Positions 1-10,303 of a stretch of 64,000 nt of DNA are shown in pieces. Position numbers and translations under genes: made by a program. Each line of letters begins with the position of its first letter. Position 1 is the first letter of the stretch. Source of the DNA: Peptidiphaga gingivicola (lineage in GTDB: Bacteria > Actinomycetota > Actinomycetes > Actinomycetales > Actinomycetaceae); contig NZ_LVZK01000001.1 in assembly GCF_001652275.1 (NCBI RefSeq), positions 248,001 to 312,000 on the forward strand, given 5' to 3'. The notes below the pieces were generated by a model. The model saw nothing but the letters and a program-made list of their open reading frames with translations, searched no databases and was not told the origin of the DNA.

Positions 1-294
1 TTCCAGGCGTGCGGCTTCCCGCGAGGGGCCGAAAATGTCGATGCCCGCCTCGCGCACGGCGTCGGCCACGCCAGCGACCAACGGAGCCTCCGGACCGACG
101 ACGACGAGGTCGATCCCCTTGCTGCGAGCGAATGCGGCCACGGCCGCCCCGTCGAGGATGTCGAGGTCGACGAGCGTTCCCAATGGGGCCATCCCGGGGT
201 TCCCCGGGGCGATGTAGAGGACGTCGTCGTCGCTGCGAAGAGAACGGGCGATGGCGTGCTCGCGGCCTCCCGACCCGAGTATGAGTATGTTCAC
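1..294 (-). CDS. purD: Phosphoribosylamine-glycine ligase (GAR synthetase), N-terminal part
   Basis: The first 98 codons of a gene that runs off the left edge. PurD joins 5-phosphoribosylamine and glycine using ATP in purine synthesis. The translation from a GTG at 294-292 reads MNILILGSGGREHAIA, the family's invariant GSGGREHA opening. It is followed by an IAPGNPG motif and DLVVVGPEAPLVAG, both typical of the N-terminal Rossmann-like domain. The GTG is chosen because this motif sits at the very start in all relatives. The ATP-grasp and C-terminal domains lie outside the window. purA, another purine gene, lies 8.5 kb away. Confidence 0.93.
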   Translation of the reverse strand, partial: MNILILGSGGREHAIARSLRSDDDVLYIAPGNPGMAPLGTLVDLDILDGAAVAAFARSKGIDLVVVGPEAPLVAGVADAVREAGIDIFGPSREAARLE

Positions 295-355
295 GGAACA
301 ACCCTAAGCCAGGTTGCGCAACAACGACGATTTGACGCCGGACGTGTCACATTCT

Positions 356-515
356 GAACGATGCCTCTCCTCCGAACGGCGAATCCCTCCTGAACGACGC
401 CCCTCCCCCGAACGGCGAATCCCTCCTGAACATCGGGTTTTTCCCAAACGACGACGCCTTCCCGAAAGACGAACCGTTTCCAGACGACAAGCCTTTCCAG
501 ACGACAAGCCCTCCG
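356..515. repeat. Degenerate 18-bp tandem repeat array, about nine units
   Basis: Seven consecutive 18-bp units start at 356, 374, 392, 410, 428, 446 and 464, followed by two 17-bp units at 482 and 499. The best units read GAACGGCGAATCCCTCCT (374 and 410, identical). Later units drift to AGACGACAAGCCTTTCC. The array lies between divergent purD and the surface protein. The 18-bp period keeps one frame open and gives a P-E-R-R-type hexapeptide repeat, but no start or RBS supports a gene there. Confidence 0.8.
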
Positions 516-667
516 CCGGCGTTCCCCGGAAACTCGCCGTCCTCGCCCTTCATCCCAGATCAATCCAACAAATCGCCTCCGCGAAAAGAAAAAGGAGGTT
601 CATGGAAGAGAAAGGATGTTTATAGAAGAAAAGAGACAGTTTGAAGATGGTACGATCGCGAAACGCC

Positions 668-687
668 AATCAGACTATCGTCTGATT
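668..687. promoter_or_regulatory. Perfect inverted repeat upstream of the surface protein gene, putative operator
   Basis: AATCAGAC-TATC-GTCTGATT is a perfect 8-bp inverted repeat with a 4-nt centre, about 90 bp before the adhesin start. It could be a dimeric repressor site or form a small hairpin. It has no T-run, so a terminator for the repeat region is less likely. No regulator is encoded beside it. Confidence 0.45.
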
Positions 688-779
688 ACAGAGCACATTC
701 CACGTCGTTAAACTCCCCAACGGAGGCGTGTCTACCGAACTCCATGCTCACTTTCACATCACGAGTTCAGGAAATGAAT

Positions 780-3155
780 ATGAAAAAGATACCTTCGCGG
801 CGTCCCGTCTCGAAGGTCAAGGCGATGCTCCTCGCTTTCGTCGTGTCCTTCATCGCAACCGTCGCTTTCGCACCGCGCGCCGCGCAGGCCGCTGAAATCC
901 CAAACGACGGCATCTACGGAATCAAACAGGTGACGCCCGAAGCGACCGCCTGGGGGCAGTGGGACTCAGTCCGGCTCAACTTCACCTGGGCGGTGCCGAA
1001 CGGCACCAGCCGGGGCGACACGATCGCCGTCGAGCTCCCCGACGTGATCGATGCGGGTTCCGCCCCCGGCTTTGCGGTCCTGTCGCCCTCGGGCGAAGAG
1101 ATCGGCCGGGCCGCGTTCGATTCGGGCACAAATAGAATGGTCATCACCTTCACCACTGACTACGTGGAAACACACCAGAACGTAAACGGAACAGCATACT
1201 TCAACGCCACGCTCAATCAAAGGGCGCTCGTATTCGATTCGACGACGAACGCCATGGACGTCGACATCTTTGGCACGCAGGTGAGGATCAACAAGCTCGT
1301 CGGATTCAACGGCCCCGAAGAGGAATCCAAGAAGGGCTGGTGGATACCGAACCAGGCTGAGGCCACGGCCACTGACGAATCCGGCGTTCTCATCAACAGG
1401 GACGAATCGGCCATCAGCTACGGAATCGTCTTGGACAATCTCCAATGGACCACCGCCTCGATCGACGACAAGGCCGACGCCGACCTCGTCTACTGCGTCA
1501 ACGGCCAGGCGGCCGAGGGCGCTTACGCCTTCCTCCAAACGCGCGACGTTGCGAACGGGGTGTTCGAGGCCGGCTCGACGCCCGCCGGGGTTTACATCGA
1601 GGCGTCGTGCGACGGGATCGCGAGCGGCGCTCCCAAGATCACCGTGACGAAACCCGCCGGCCTGACGTCCAAGCAGTTGCAGGTGATCTACGGAATGAAA
1701 CTCCGCACCAACGCCAAGGGACAGCCCGTTCACGGCGCCAAAGACGCCGTCGGGATCAAGAAGACCCTCTCAAACACGGCCAACATCTCCTATGACACCG
1801 GCAAGAAGACCCTCGGGCTGGCCAAGTACCTCAAGTTCGAGGGAGGCGGCGGCGAGGGATCCGGCATCACCGTTCCCGCCATCGACATTGAGAAGTACGA
1901 CGGTGACTGGGAGGGCATCCAGTGGGACGGCTCCGGCGAGCCGGACGTCTCCGGCGATCCGGACTTCGAGCCGAGCAACCTTCCCGCCGGCGACCGCAAT
2001 TCCGCCCCTGGCCTTTCCCTTGCAGCCGATCAGGGCGCAACGGTCAAATTCACAGTGACCAACGTCGGCATCGAAGATCTGACAAACGTGACAGTCACCG
2101 ACACAACGGCCGACGGTCCGGCGCTGAAGGACGTCCAGTGCGTCGTCGACGGAACGCCCCGCAAGGCGGACGCGCAGGGCCGGATCGATTTGGGGGCATG
2201 GGTCTTCCCGCGGAAGGCGTCCTTCGAATGCCAGGGAACGCTCGACCCGATGGGAGCGAATAAGACGCACGCTGACAACGCGAAGGTCGCTGCCGTTTCA
2301 GTTGCCTCGCAAACCCCCGTCGAGGACTCCGACCCCTGGCACGCCGCGTCGGGTCCGGCTCCGAAGGTCTCGGTCGGCGACTTCGTTTGGTTCGACGAGA
2401 ACAAGAACGGCTTGCAAGACGACGGCGAGCCCGGCATCGAGGGCGTGACCCTCACATTGGTCGGGCCCGACGGCAAAGAGGTCTCCGACGTCGACGGGGC
2501 GCCCGTCTCCCCCGTCAAGACTGACAAGAAGGGGGCGTACACATTCGCCAACCTTCCCGTTCTTCCAGCGGGCAAGCACTACACCGTCAAAGTCACCGAC
2601 CCCGAAGGATACACGCCCACAAAGGCCGGCCAGGGAAGCGATCGGGCAAAGGATTCTTCGACCGGCCAGGCCGAATCCGGGGACCTGACTGCGGACGGTC
2701 AGCGCGACGCGACGCTCGACTTCGGCTACGTCAAGCGAGAATCACCTGCGACGCCCACTCCGACGCCGTCCGAGACTCCAACAACGCCTCCCACGGGTCC
2801 TTCGACGCCAACGACCGAACCGTCTTCGACGCCGACAACCGGGCCCTCAACACCGCCGACTCCCGTGACACCGCCCACCGGGCCGTCGACGCCGCCGGCG
2901 CCTCCCGGGACTCCTTCCATGCCGCCGTCCCTTCCCTCGGCGATACCTCCGACGCCTGCGCAACCGCCTTCGGTTTCCCGCAAGCCAACGCCGAATCCTT
3001 CGCAGCCGGCTCCGGCTAAGCCGACTCGCGACGCTCCAAAGAAAACCCTCGCTTTCACGGGCTTGGACAGCACCGCGATGGGGCTCGGCGCGCTTGTTCT
3101 GACTGCGGCAGGCGGAACGCTGATCGCGATTCGCAGGCGCAGGAATGCGCTGTGA
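780..3155 (+). CDS. Sortase-anchored surface protein with DUF11-like and SdrD B-like domains
   Basis: A 791-aa predicted cell-wall-anchored adhesin. The start at 780 is chosen for an AGGA 7 nt upstream and because it opens directly into a signal peptide (MKKIPSRRP, hydrophobic core, cleavage near AQAAE). In-frame ATGs at 744 and 774 are possible. After an N-terminal region that looks like an Ig-like adhesin fold comes a DUF11-like stretch (FTVTNVGIEDLTNVTVTDT). Next is an SdrD B-like domain (VGDFVWFDENKNGLQDDGEP). A long Pro/Thr/Ser stalk follows. The C-terminus has LAFTG, a hydrophobic helix and RRRRNAL. LAXTG is the sortase E-type signal of actinobacteria; no sortase gene is in the window. 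The ligand is unknown. Confidence 0.88.
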   Translation: MKKIPSRRPVSKVKAMLLAFVVSFIATVAFAPRAAQAAEIPNDGIYGIKQVTPEATAWGQWDSVRLNFTWAVPNGTSRGDTIAVELPDVIDAGSAPGFAVLSPSGEEIGRAAFDSGTNRMVITFTTDYVETHQNVNGTAYFNATLNQRALVFDSTTNAMDVDIFGTQVRINKLVGFNGPEEESKKGWWIPNQAEATATDESGVLINRDESAISYGIVLDNLQWTTASIDDKADADLVYCVNGQAAEGAYAFLQTRDVANGVFEAGSTPAGVYIEASCDGIASGAPKITVTKPAGLTSKQLQVIYGMKLRTNAKGQPVHGAKDAVGIKKTLSNTANISYDTGKKTLGLAKYLKFEGGGGEGSGITVPAIDIEKYDGDWEGIQWDGSGEPDVSGDPDFEPSNLPAGDRNSAPGLSLAADQGATVKFTVTNVGIEDLTNVTVTDTTADGPALKDVQCVVDGTPRKADAQGRIDLGAWVFPRKASFECQGTLDPMGANKTHADNAKVAAVSVASQTPVEDSDPWHAASGPAPKVSVGDFVWFDENKNGLQDDGEPGIEGVTLTLVGPDGKEVSDVDGAPVSPVKTDKKGAYTFANLPVLPAGKHYTVKVTDPEGYTPTKAGQGSDRAKDSSTGQAESGDLTADGQRDATLDFGYVKRESPATPTPTPSETPTTPPTGPSTPTTEPSSTPTTGPSTPPTPVTPPTGPSTPPAPPGTPSMPPSLPSAIPPTPAQPPSVSRKPTPNPSQPAPAKPTRDAPKKTLAFTGLDSTAMGLGALVLTAAGGTLIAIRRRRNAL

Positions 3156-3240
3156 GGTTGGGCCGTTGGGTTCGCGCAGCAGGCTGCAATAGCTAGCGCG
3201 CTGGACACTGCGGCCGAAGCCCTGCAACGCTTCATCAAAC

Positions 3241-3273
3241 AGGGGCGGACCCGATTGATTCGGGTCCGCCCCT
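3241..3273. terminator. Strong hairpin between convergent genes
   Basis: A perfect 14-bp stem (AGGGGCGGACCCGA, TTGAT loop, TCGGGTCCGCCCCT) lies 86 bp after the adhesin stop and about 200 bp after the pckG stop on the other strand. It probably ends the adhesin transcript and may serve both genes. The following sequence is only weakly T-rich. Confidence 0.75.
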
Positions 3274-3474
3274 CGTTCGTCCGCTCTGAGCTCAGCGCCC
3301 ACCTGCTGGCTGTACAAGCGTCTGCTCGCCGCTCACGAGGCAGATGAACAAACAACTACTCGCGACGCCCGCCAAGCGTCTGCGCTTCCGTTTGCGCGTC
3401 ACGAAGCAGGCGGGCAGCGCCCTCTCGCCGGCCGTCAGCCGATCATCAGGCAGCGCCTTTCAGCGCGGCCCCAA

Positions 3475-5340
3475 TCAGGCCTTCGCCGCGGCGATGCGCT
3501 CACGGAACTTCGCAAGCTGCTCGGTGATCTTGGCGGGAAGCTTGTCGCCGAACTGCTTGAAGTACTCCTCGGTCTCGTCCATCTCGGCAGCCCAAGCATC
3601 GGGGTCGATCTCAAACAGGGCATCCCACGTGGCCTTGTCGACGTCGATCCCATCAAGGTTGAAGTCCTCGAACTTCGGGTAGCGACCGGTCACGCCGTCA
3701 ATGGCATCGACTTGCCCGCCGACTCGGCGGACGATCCAGTCGAGAACTCGCGAGTTCTCGCCGTATCCCGGCCACATGAACTTGCCGTCGGGGCCCTTGC
3801 GGAACCAGTTGACCTGGAAGACCTTCGGGAACTTGTCACCGAGCTTTTCCTGGAGCTCCAGCCAATGGCCCCAGTAATCCGCCATGTGGTATCCGCAGAA
3901 AGGCAGCATGGCGAAGGGATCGTGGCGCAGCGAGCCGGCCTTGACGTCCGTCGCGGCGGCGGTCACCTCGGAGGCGACCGACGCTCCGATGAACACGCCG
4001 TGGGCATTCTCGTACTGCTCGGCGACGAGCGGCACGTTGCTGGCGCGGCGGCCTCCGAAGAGAATTGCATCGACCGGCACGCCCTGCGGGGCCTCCCAAT
4101 CCTTACAGATGATCGGACACTGCGAGGCGGGAACCGTGAAGCGGCTGTTCGGGTGGGCGGCCTTCTTGCCCTCGGCGGCGTCGGCGGGGGTGTAGTCCTT
4201 GCCGGTCCAGTCGATGAGGTGGTCCGGAAGCGGGGCGTCGATGCCCTCCCACCACACGTCGCCGTCGTCGGTCAGGGCTACGTTCGTGAAGATCGAGTTG
4301 CCGCGCATGGTGTCCATCGCCATGGGGTTCGTGTCGTACGAGGTTCCGGGGGCGACGCCGAAGAAGCCGGCCTCGGGGTTGATTGCGTACAGGCGCCCGT
4401 CGGGACCGGGGCGCATCCACGCGATGTCGTCGCCGATTGTCTCGACCTTGTAACCGGGAATGGTCGGCTGGAGCATGGCGAGGTTGGTCTTGCCGCAAGC
4501 CGAGGGGAAGGCGGCCGTCACGTGGTACTGCTTGCCGGTCTTCTCGTCGGTCAGGCGAAGGATGAGCATATGCTCGGCCATCCACCCCTGGCGGCGGGCC
4601 ATCGTCGAGGCGATGCGCAGCGCATAGCACTTCTTGCCCAGCAACGCGTTGCCGCCGTAGCCGGAGCCATAGGACCAGATCTCGTTCGTCTCCGGGAAGT
4701 GCGTAATGTACTTTTCATCGTTGCAAGGCCAAGCGGTGTCCTCACGGACGGTCCCATCGGCGTCGCGCAGGGGGTATCCGACAGAGTGGACCGCGGGAAC
4801 CCATTCGCCGCCTTCGCCGATGAGCTTGAGAGCTTTGGATCCCATTCGGGTCATGATGCGCATGTTCGTGACCACGTAGGGAGAGTCGGTCAGCTCGATG
4901 CCGAGCTTGGAGATCGGTCCGCCGAGCGGGCCCATCGAGAAGGGAACGACGTACATCGTGCGGCCGCGCATGGCGCCGTCGAACTTCTCGTGGAGGATCT
5001 TCTTCATCTCGACCGGGTCGTACCAGTGGTTGGTCGGGCCGGCGTCTTCTTCCTTCTCGGAGCAGATAAACGTCCGGGACTCCACGCGGGCGACGTCGGA
5101 GGGAAGCGAGCGCGCAAGGAAGGAGTTGGGGCGCTTCTCGGGATTGAGGCGCGTGAAAACTCCAGCCTCGACCATCTCGGTGGTGAGGCGATCCCATTCT
5201 TCGTCCGAGCCATCAGCCCAGTAAATGGAGTCGGGCTTGGCGAGATTGGCCGTCTTCGCAACGAACTCAATCAACTCTTCAGGGGCCTCGGCGGGCGCTC
5301 CGGCCCGAACCTCTTCGACGGTGTAGGTCTTATCCGTCAT
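3475..5340 (-). CDS. pckG: Phosphoenolpyruvate carboxykinase (GTP)
   Basis: A 621-aa enzyme converting oxaloacetate and GTP to PEP and CO2, for gluconeogenesis and anaplerosis. The length fits the GTP class of about 600 aa. The nucleotide-binding P-loop is visible as [13 protein letters not shown], followed by the kinase-2 motif [10 protein letters not shown] and the FGGRRAS segment. An in-frame ATG 21 codons upstream is rejected. The ATG at 5340 ([10 protein letters not shown]) has an AGGAAGGAA ribosome site directly before it and fits the family N-terminus. It stands alone, convergent with the adhesin gene. Confidence 0.96.
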   Translation of the reverse strand: MTDKTYTVEEVRAGAPAEAPEELIEFVAKTANLAKPDSIYWADGSDEEWDRLTTEMVEAGVFTRLNPEKRPNSFLARSLPSDVARVESRTFICSEKEEDAGPTNHWYDPVEMKKILHEKFDGAMRGRTMYVVPFSMGPLGGPISKLGIELTDSPYVVTNMRIMTRMGSKALKLIGEGGEWVPAVHSVGYPLRDADGTVREDTAWPCNDEKYITHFPETNEIWSYGSGYGGNALLGKKCYALRIASTMARRQGWMAEHMLILRLTDEKTGKQYHVTAAFPSACGKTNLAMLQPTIPGYKVETIGDDIAWMRPGPDGRLYAINPEAGFFGVAPGTSYDTNPMAMDTMRGNSIFTNVALTDDGDVWWEGIDAPLPDHLIDWTGKDYTPADAAEGKKAAHPNSRFTVPASQCPIICKDWEAPQGVPVDAILFGGRRASNVPLVAEQYENAHGVFIGASVASEVTAAATDVKAGSLRHDPFAMLPFCGYHMADYWGHWLELQEKLGDKFPKVFQVNWFRKGPDGKFMWPGYGENSRVLDWIVRRVGGQVDAIDGVTGRYPKFEDFNLDGIDVDKATWDALFEIDPDAWAAEMDETEEYFKQFGDKLPAKITEQLAKFRERIAAAKA

Positions 5341-5848
5341 CGCGTTTCCTTCCTGAGTCTGCGATGTGCTGCCGCAGCCCTGCCGCCACGGCGCGAACGA
5401 CATCTATTGTTGCGGAAAAAGCTGGGGATTTCCCGTGCGTTTCGTCCCAGAATGGCATGGGTGCGGCGGGTGCGATCTTTCACACATCGGCGTCGTCGAA
5501 GCCGCCCAAGAGAACCGGGCGGGAGCTTTCGCCGCGCCTCGGCAAACCGCCCGGCGGAGCGCGACGCCGACAAGTGCCTGCAGAGCTTTCCCACGCCCGC
5601 TGAAACCTCGCCAAGGGTCCGACGTCGAAGGCGAGGGAAGCGATGCGCGCGCCGAAAGCAAAAGGACAGGCGTGCCCAAAGCAAGAGAAACAGAGAACCA
5701 GAACAAGAAGATGCCTCGGCCCAAACACGAGAAACGGGCAGGCCAAGGAACGAGAGGTCCCCACCTGGCAACGTGTGCCGTTTTCTCCCACCAACTATGC
5801 TGTTCCCTGTACGGCGCGACAAGCGCGCTTCAAACTAAGGATTCAACA
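5341..5848. other. 508-bp divergent intergenic region
   Basis: This stretch separates pckG (minus) from the first LppM-like lipoprotein (plus), so it should hold two divergent promoters. Open frames cross it, but none has a supported start or a recognisable product. The part near 5640-5760 is purine-rich. I see no hairpin or long repeat. Confidence 0.5.
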
Positions 5849-6814
5849 ATGAGCGTTCTTCCACGCACAACCGTGAGGAAGCGGTCCCGGTTGCTCGCGG
5901 CAGCCTTGCTTCCCTTCATGCTCCTGATCGCCGCGTGCAAGATGGACATGACCGTAGAGTACAAGGACGACGGCACGGCCGTTTCGAGCGTCGTCTTTGA
6001 AGACGACGAGGGCAAGTTGAGCGGCCAGAACCTGACGTGCGAATCATTGATGTCTCGGATGAAACAGTCTTTCCAGGGAAGAAGCAGCGCCGGCCTCAAT
6101 CTGGACAAGTTCAGGATGGAGGACCTTTCCAACGGAGGGAATCTCAAATGCAAGCTGACTCAAAAACAAGCCAGGCAAGAGTCCGGACTCACGAAGACTT
6201 CTAGCGGCTACGTCCTCAAACTGGCCGGCAATCCGAGGTTCAACTCTTCAAGCTTCAGGGGGCAGATCCAGGCCACGCTCAAGATTGTCATGCCCGGAAA
6301 GATCACCGAAGCGTCCGGAAACGGCAAGATCAGCGGCAACACGGTGAAGTACGAGGGACTCGACGTCATCGCCCAAGGAGCGCAAATCAAGGCCGAAAAG
6401 GACGGCGGCTCCAGCGAGGAACCCTCTGCGAACGACGAAGAAACCACAGCGAAGAACGACGACGGGGCGGCAAACAAGCCCGCAGCCTCGTCTAAGAAAG
6501 ACTCCGACGGCGGATTCCCAATGTGGGCGTGGTTCGCCATCGGAGGCGGCGCCGTCGTCCTCTTGGGCGTCATAATCTTCCTCGCGACGCGAAAGGGGAA
6601 GGGATCTGGCCCCGGGCAGGCAGCCTACGCAGCCCCGTTCGGACAGCCGCAGGCCCCGCAGCAGTTCGGCGGGCCCCAGGCACCGCAGCAGTTCGGCGGA
6701 CCCCAGGCTCCACAACAGTTCGGCGGACCACAGGCCCCGCAGGGCCACTCCCAGTACCCGCCGCAGCAAGGCGGAGGCTACCCACAGAATCCTCCACAGC
6801 AGGGCGGCTACTGA
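5849..6814 (+). CDS. LppM-family lipoprotein with a transmembrane segment and Q/P/G-rich tail
   Basis: A 321-aa membrane protein. The ATG at 5849 is chosen because it gives a lipoprotein signal with lipobox LIAAC (Cys30); the open frame upstream has no coding character. After the Cys comes a domain like mycobacterial LppM (KMDMTVEYKDDGTAVSSVVFEDDEG, KCKLTQKQA). This is followed by an acidic linker and one transmembrane helix (WAWFAIGGGAVVLLGVIIFL). The cytoplasmic tail repeats QAPQQFGGP three times. The second gene at 7248 shares the same architecture, so the two are paralogues. LppM affects envelope and phagosome biology in mycobacteria; the role here is unknown. Confidence 0.8.
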   Translation: MSVLPRTTVRKRSRLLAAALLPFMLLIAACKMDMTVEYKDDGTAVSSVVFEDDEGKLSGQNLTCESLMSRMKQSFQGRSSAGLNLDKFRMEDLSNGGNLKCKLTQKQARQESGLTKTSSGYVLKLAGNPRFNSSSFRGQIQATLKIVMPGKITEASGNGKISGNTVKYEGLDVIAQGAQIKAEKDGGSSEEPSANDEETTAKNDDGAANKPAASSKKDSDGGFPMWAWFAIGGGAVVLLGVIIFLATRKGKGSGPGQAAYAAPFGQPQAPQQFGGPQAPQQFGGPQAPQQFGGPQAPQGHSQYPPQQGGGYPQNPPQQGGY

Positions 6815-6838
6815 CAGCTCCTCGGGCACCGTACAGGC

Positions 6839-6884
6839 CCTCGGTCCGCTCCGGACGCATGGTTCCGGAGCGGACGGACCGAGG
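6839..6884 (+). terminator. Hairpin terminator after the first LppM-like gene
   Basis: The arms CCTCGGTCCGCTCCGGA and TCCGGAGCGGACGGACCGAGG pair over about 17 bp with one small irregularity. The hairpin starts 25 bp after the stop codon. There is no clear T-run. Confidence 0.6.
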
Positions 6885-6932
6885 AGGCGCTCGGCACAAC
6901 CGAACACAACGCTCGCACTTCAGCCACCGGCC

Positions 6933-7124
6933 TTGAACGTAAGTCACGAAGTCTGCGAGGCCCTTCGTTCACCAGAGCACATTCACCGCGTGCTCCTGTC
7001 GCTCGCTCAGAACGACCAAGGTTTTCAATTTGCCGAGACTCTCCCGCCCGATCAAAAGAGGGAGCTTGCGAGGATTTTACAACTTGCCGAAGAGTTCGCA
7101 TCGCGGCCGCGCGCAAGGCGATGA
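6933..7124 (+). CDS. Possible 63-aa small protein, unrecognised
   Basis: An open frame from TTG at 6933 between the two LppM-like genes. The translation has a plausible amphipathic helical end (DQKRELARILQLAEEF) and a basic tail (RPRARR). It has no convincing ribosome site, starts at a rare codon, and comes straight after a terminator hairpin. It may be real or chance; no family is recognised. Confidence 0.3.
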   Translation: MNVSHEVCEALRSPEHIHRVLLSLAQNDQGFQFAETLPPDQKRELARILQLAEEFASRPRARR

Positions 7125-7247
7125 ACTATAGGTAAAGCAAGGAACAAAGACGGTCGCTTTCGCCTCAACCGATTGTGCGCAGAGCGCCCAAGTCGCTACC
7201 TTTGTTCTTGAACATGACGGACACGCTTATCAGATAGGGACAAGCAC

Positions 7248-8633
7248 ATGACTACCATCGCCAAGAAGGGACGTCGCCGGTCCCTTCTTCTCTTTCTGCC
7301 ATTCCTGCTGATCCTTTCAGCGTGTCGAGTCGATACAAACATCACAGTCGGCGAAGACGGAGGCACCGCCTTAAGCGTAGCGTTCGACACCGAGGACCCC
7401 TCGACAAAGGTCGGAGACTGCCAGGTTCTGTCCTCGCAAATGGAGTCCCTAAAATCGACCTATGGCACCCCCGTCATCGAATCGGTTCCCGGTGCGAAGG
7501 GCATGGGCTGCAAGCTCACGTTCAAAGACGGTCCCTTCCTGAAGACCCTGGCCGAAAAGGACGACGAGGGGCACGTAACCGTCACCGTTCCCCGAGCATT
7601 CTGGCAGGCAATGGACGGCCAGCTCAAGGGCTCGGTGCGTTCGAGAATGAGCGACCTCAAGTTCAAGATGGGCATCACCCTCCCCTCCGAGGTCACGGAC
7701 GTGAGCAAAGGCGGAAAAATCAATGGAAACACGGCGGAGTGGGATAACTACGACATCGTGAAGAGAGGCGTAAGCGCCACTGCCGGAGGCGAGTTGGGAT
7801 ACATAGGCACCACGGACGACGAGTCGGAAAGCCCCTCCGAGTCGCCCACGACCGCCAAGTCAACCTCGCCTGAAACGACCCCGGACGATACGCCGACGCC
7901 ATGGGCATCGCCCAAGAAAGACGAAGGCATGCCGATGTGGGCGTGGTTCGCCATCGGCGGCGGCGTTCTTGTAGCCATCGTCGCAATCGTCCTCCTCGTC
8001 ACCCGCAGGAAGTCCGACGGCGGCTTCCCAGGTTCAGGCGGCTACCCCGGCCCCGGCGGGGGATTCCCCGGCCCCGGGGGCGGATACCCGGGTCCAGGCG
8101 GCTACCCCGGCCCCGGCGGCGGAAACTACCCCGGCACGGGCAGCTACCCCGGCTCTGGAGGAGAATACCCGGGTCCAGGCGGATACCCGGGTCCAGGCGG
8201 CTACCCCGGCCCCGGCGGCGGAAACTACCCTGGCACGGGCAGCTACCCCGGCCCCGGCGGGCCCACCGGATTAGACGGCGGGCAGCCGCACCAAGGCCAG
8301 TATTCAGGCGAAGCTTTCCCAGGCCCGCAGTCGGCGCAATCGGCAGGCCAGGTGGAGGCAGGGAACGCTTTGCAGGCTTCGGCGGGCGCGAGCCGGACGT
8401 CGTCGACCGCCGCAAGCCCGATTCCGTCGAGTGAAAGTGCGTCGGCCATGGCCTCTCCAAGCGCTCAGACCACGCCCCTGCCGAACACTCCCGGTGCCGA
8501 AACCACGCCCCTGCCGAGCACTCCCGGCGCCGAAACCACGCCCTTGTCGTACTCTCCCTCCGATTTCCCCTCGCCAGGCGCGCGGGATGGACTTACGGTC
8601 CCCCTGAGCGTCCCGCCGACCAAGGTTCTCTAG
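7248..8633 (+). CDS. LppM-family lipoprotein with a transmembrane segment and Gly/Pro-Tyr repeat tail
   Basis: A 461-aa paralogue of the 5849 gene. The N-terminus is a lipoprotein signal with lipobox ILSAC (Cys26). Next is the LppM-like domain (CRVDTNITVGEDGGTALSVAFD) with the shared motif GCKLTFKDG. A Ser/Thr/Pro linker leads to one transmembrane helix (MWAWFAIGGGVLVAIVAIVL). The cytoplasmic tail has many YPGPGG and NYPGTGS repeats, then ETTPLP repeats (about 405-435). Start: ATG at 7248 with GGGA upstream. It is probably anchored at both the lipid and the helix, with the LppM domain outside. The expanded repeats differ from the Q-rich tail of the neighbour, so the tails diverged faster than the cores. 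Confidence 0.8.
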   Translation: MTTIAKKGRRRSLLLFLPFLLILSACRVDTNITVGEDGGTALSVAFDTEDPSTKVGDCQVLSSQMESLKSTYGTPVIESVPGAKGMGCKLTFKDGPFLKTLAEKDDEGHVTVTVPRAFWQAMDGQLKGSVRSRMSDLKFKMGITLPSEVTDVSKGGKINGNTAEWDNYDIVKRGVSATAGGELGYIGTTDDESESPSESPTTAKSTSPETTPDDTPTPWASPKKDEGMPMWAWFAIGGGVLVAIVAIVLLVTRRKSDGGFPGSGGYPGPGGGFPGPGGGYPGPGGYPGPGGGNYPGTGSYPGSGGEYPGPGGYPGPGGYPGPGGGNYPGTGSYPGPGGPTGLDGGQPHQGQYSGEAFPGPQSAQSAGQVEAGNALQASAGASRTSSTAASPIPSSESASAMASPSAQTTPLPNTPGAETTPLPSTPGAETTPLSYSPSDFPSPGARDGLTVPLSVPPTKVL

Positions 8634-8662
8634 GCCTCGACGCTCTATGAGGCCCCGACTCG

Positions 8663-8697
8663 AAAGGGCGTTCACCTGATCAGGCGAACGCCCTTTT
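8663..8697 (+). terminator. Rho-independent terminator
   Basis: AAAGGGCGTTC and GAACGCCCTTTT form a perfect stem around a 12-nt loop and end in TTTT, 30 bp after the second LppM-like gene. It also faces the 3' end of purA, so it may work on both strands. Confidence 0.85.
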
Positions 8698-8761
8698 CGT
8701 CGCCATGGCCTCCTTGACGGCGGCCCTCCCAATGAGCCCTTTGAAGCCCTCCAAAAGACCT

Positions 8762-10084
<1,323 letters not shown>

Positions 10085-10303
10085 TTACGCCCCAAGCATA
10101 GGCAATGACCGCCCGCCGTGCACGGTCCGCCCCGGCGCAATCGTCGCATTTGCCACAAAAGTGGGCGAGCATTCTCCGCCCGACACCCTGTAGTCTTGAT
10201 GTGACGTGCATGACGCGACGACGCCTGCCCGGTGTCACCGCCATTGCTCGGCGCCAGCCATCGGCCGGGGTTCACAGCGTCCTTTAAGTTCGCAAGGAGA
10301 ATC

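Noticed and set aside
314-625. Open frame with P-E-R-R hexapeptide repeats over the 18-bp array
   Set aside because: The frame is open because 18 is a multiple of three; no ribosome site, odd composition and no domain.
3712-5838. 708-codon plus-strand open frame over pckG
   Set aside because: It is opposite a gene with clear PEPCK motifs. High GC suppresses stop codons in shadow frames. The same reasoning removes the long shadows over glgP, the sugar binding protein, the aldolase and the dehydratase genes.
5366-5848. N-terminal extension of the first LppM-like lipoprotein
   Set aside because: It would hide the lipobox and has no coding signature; the 5849 start gives a standard lipoprotein signal.
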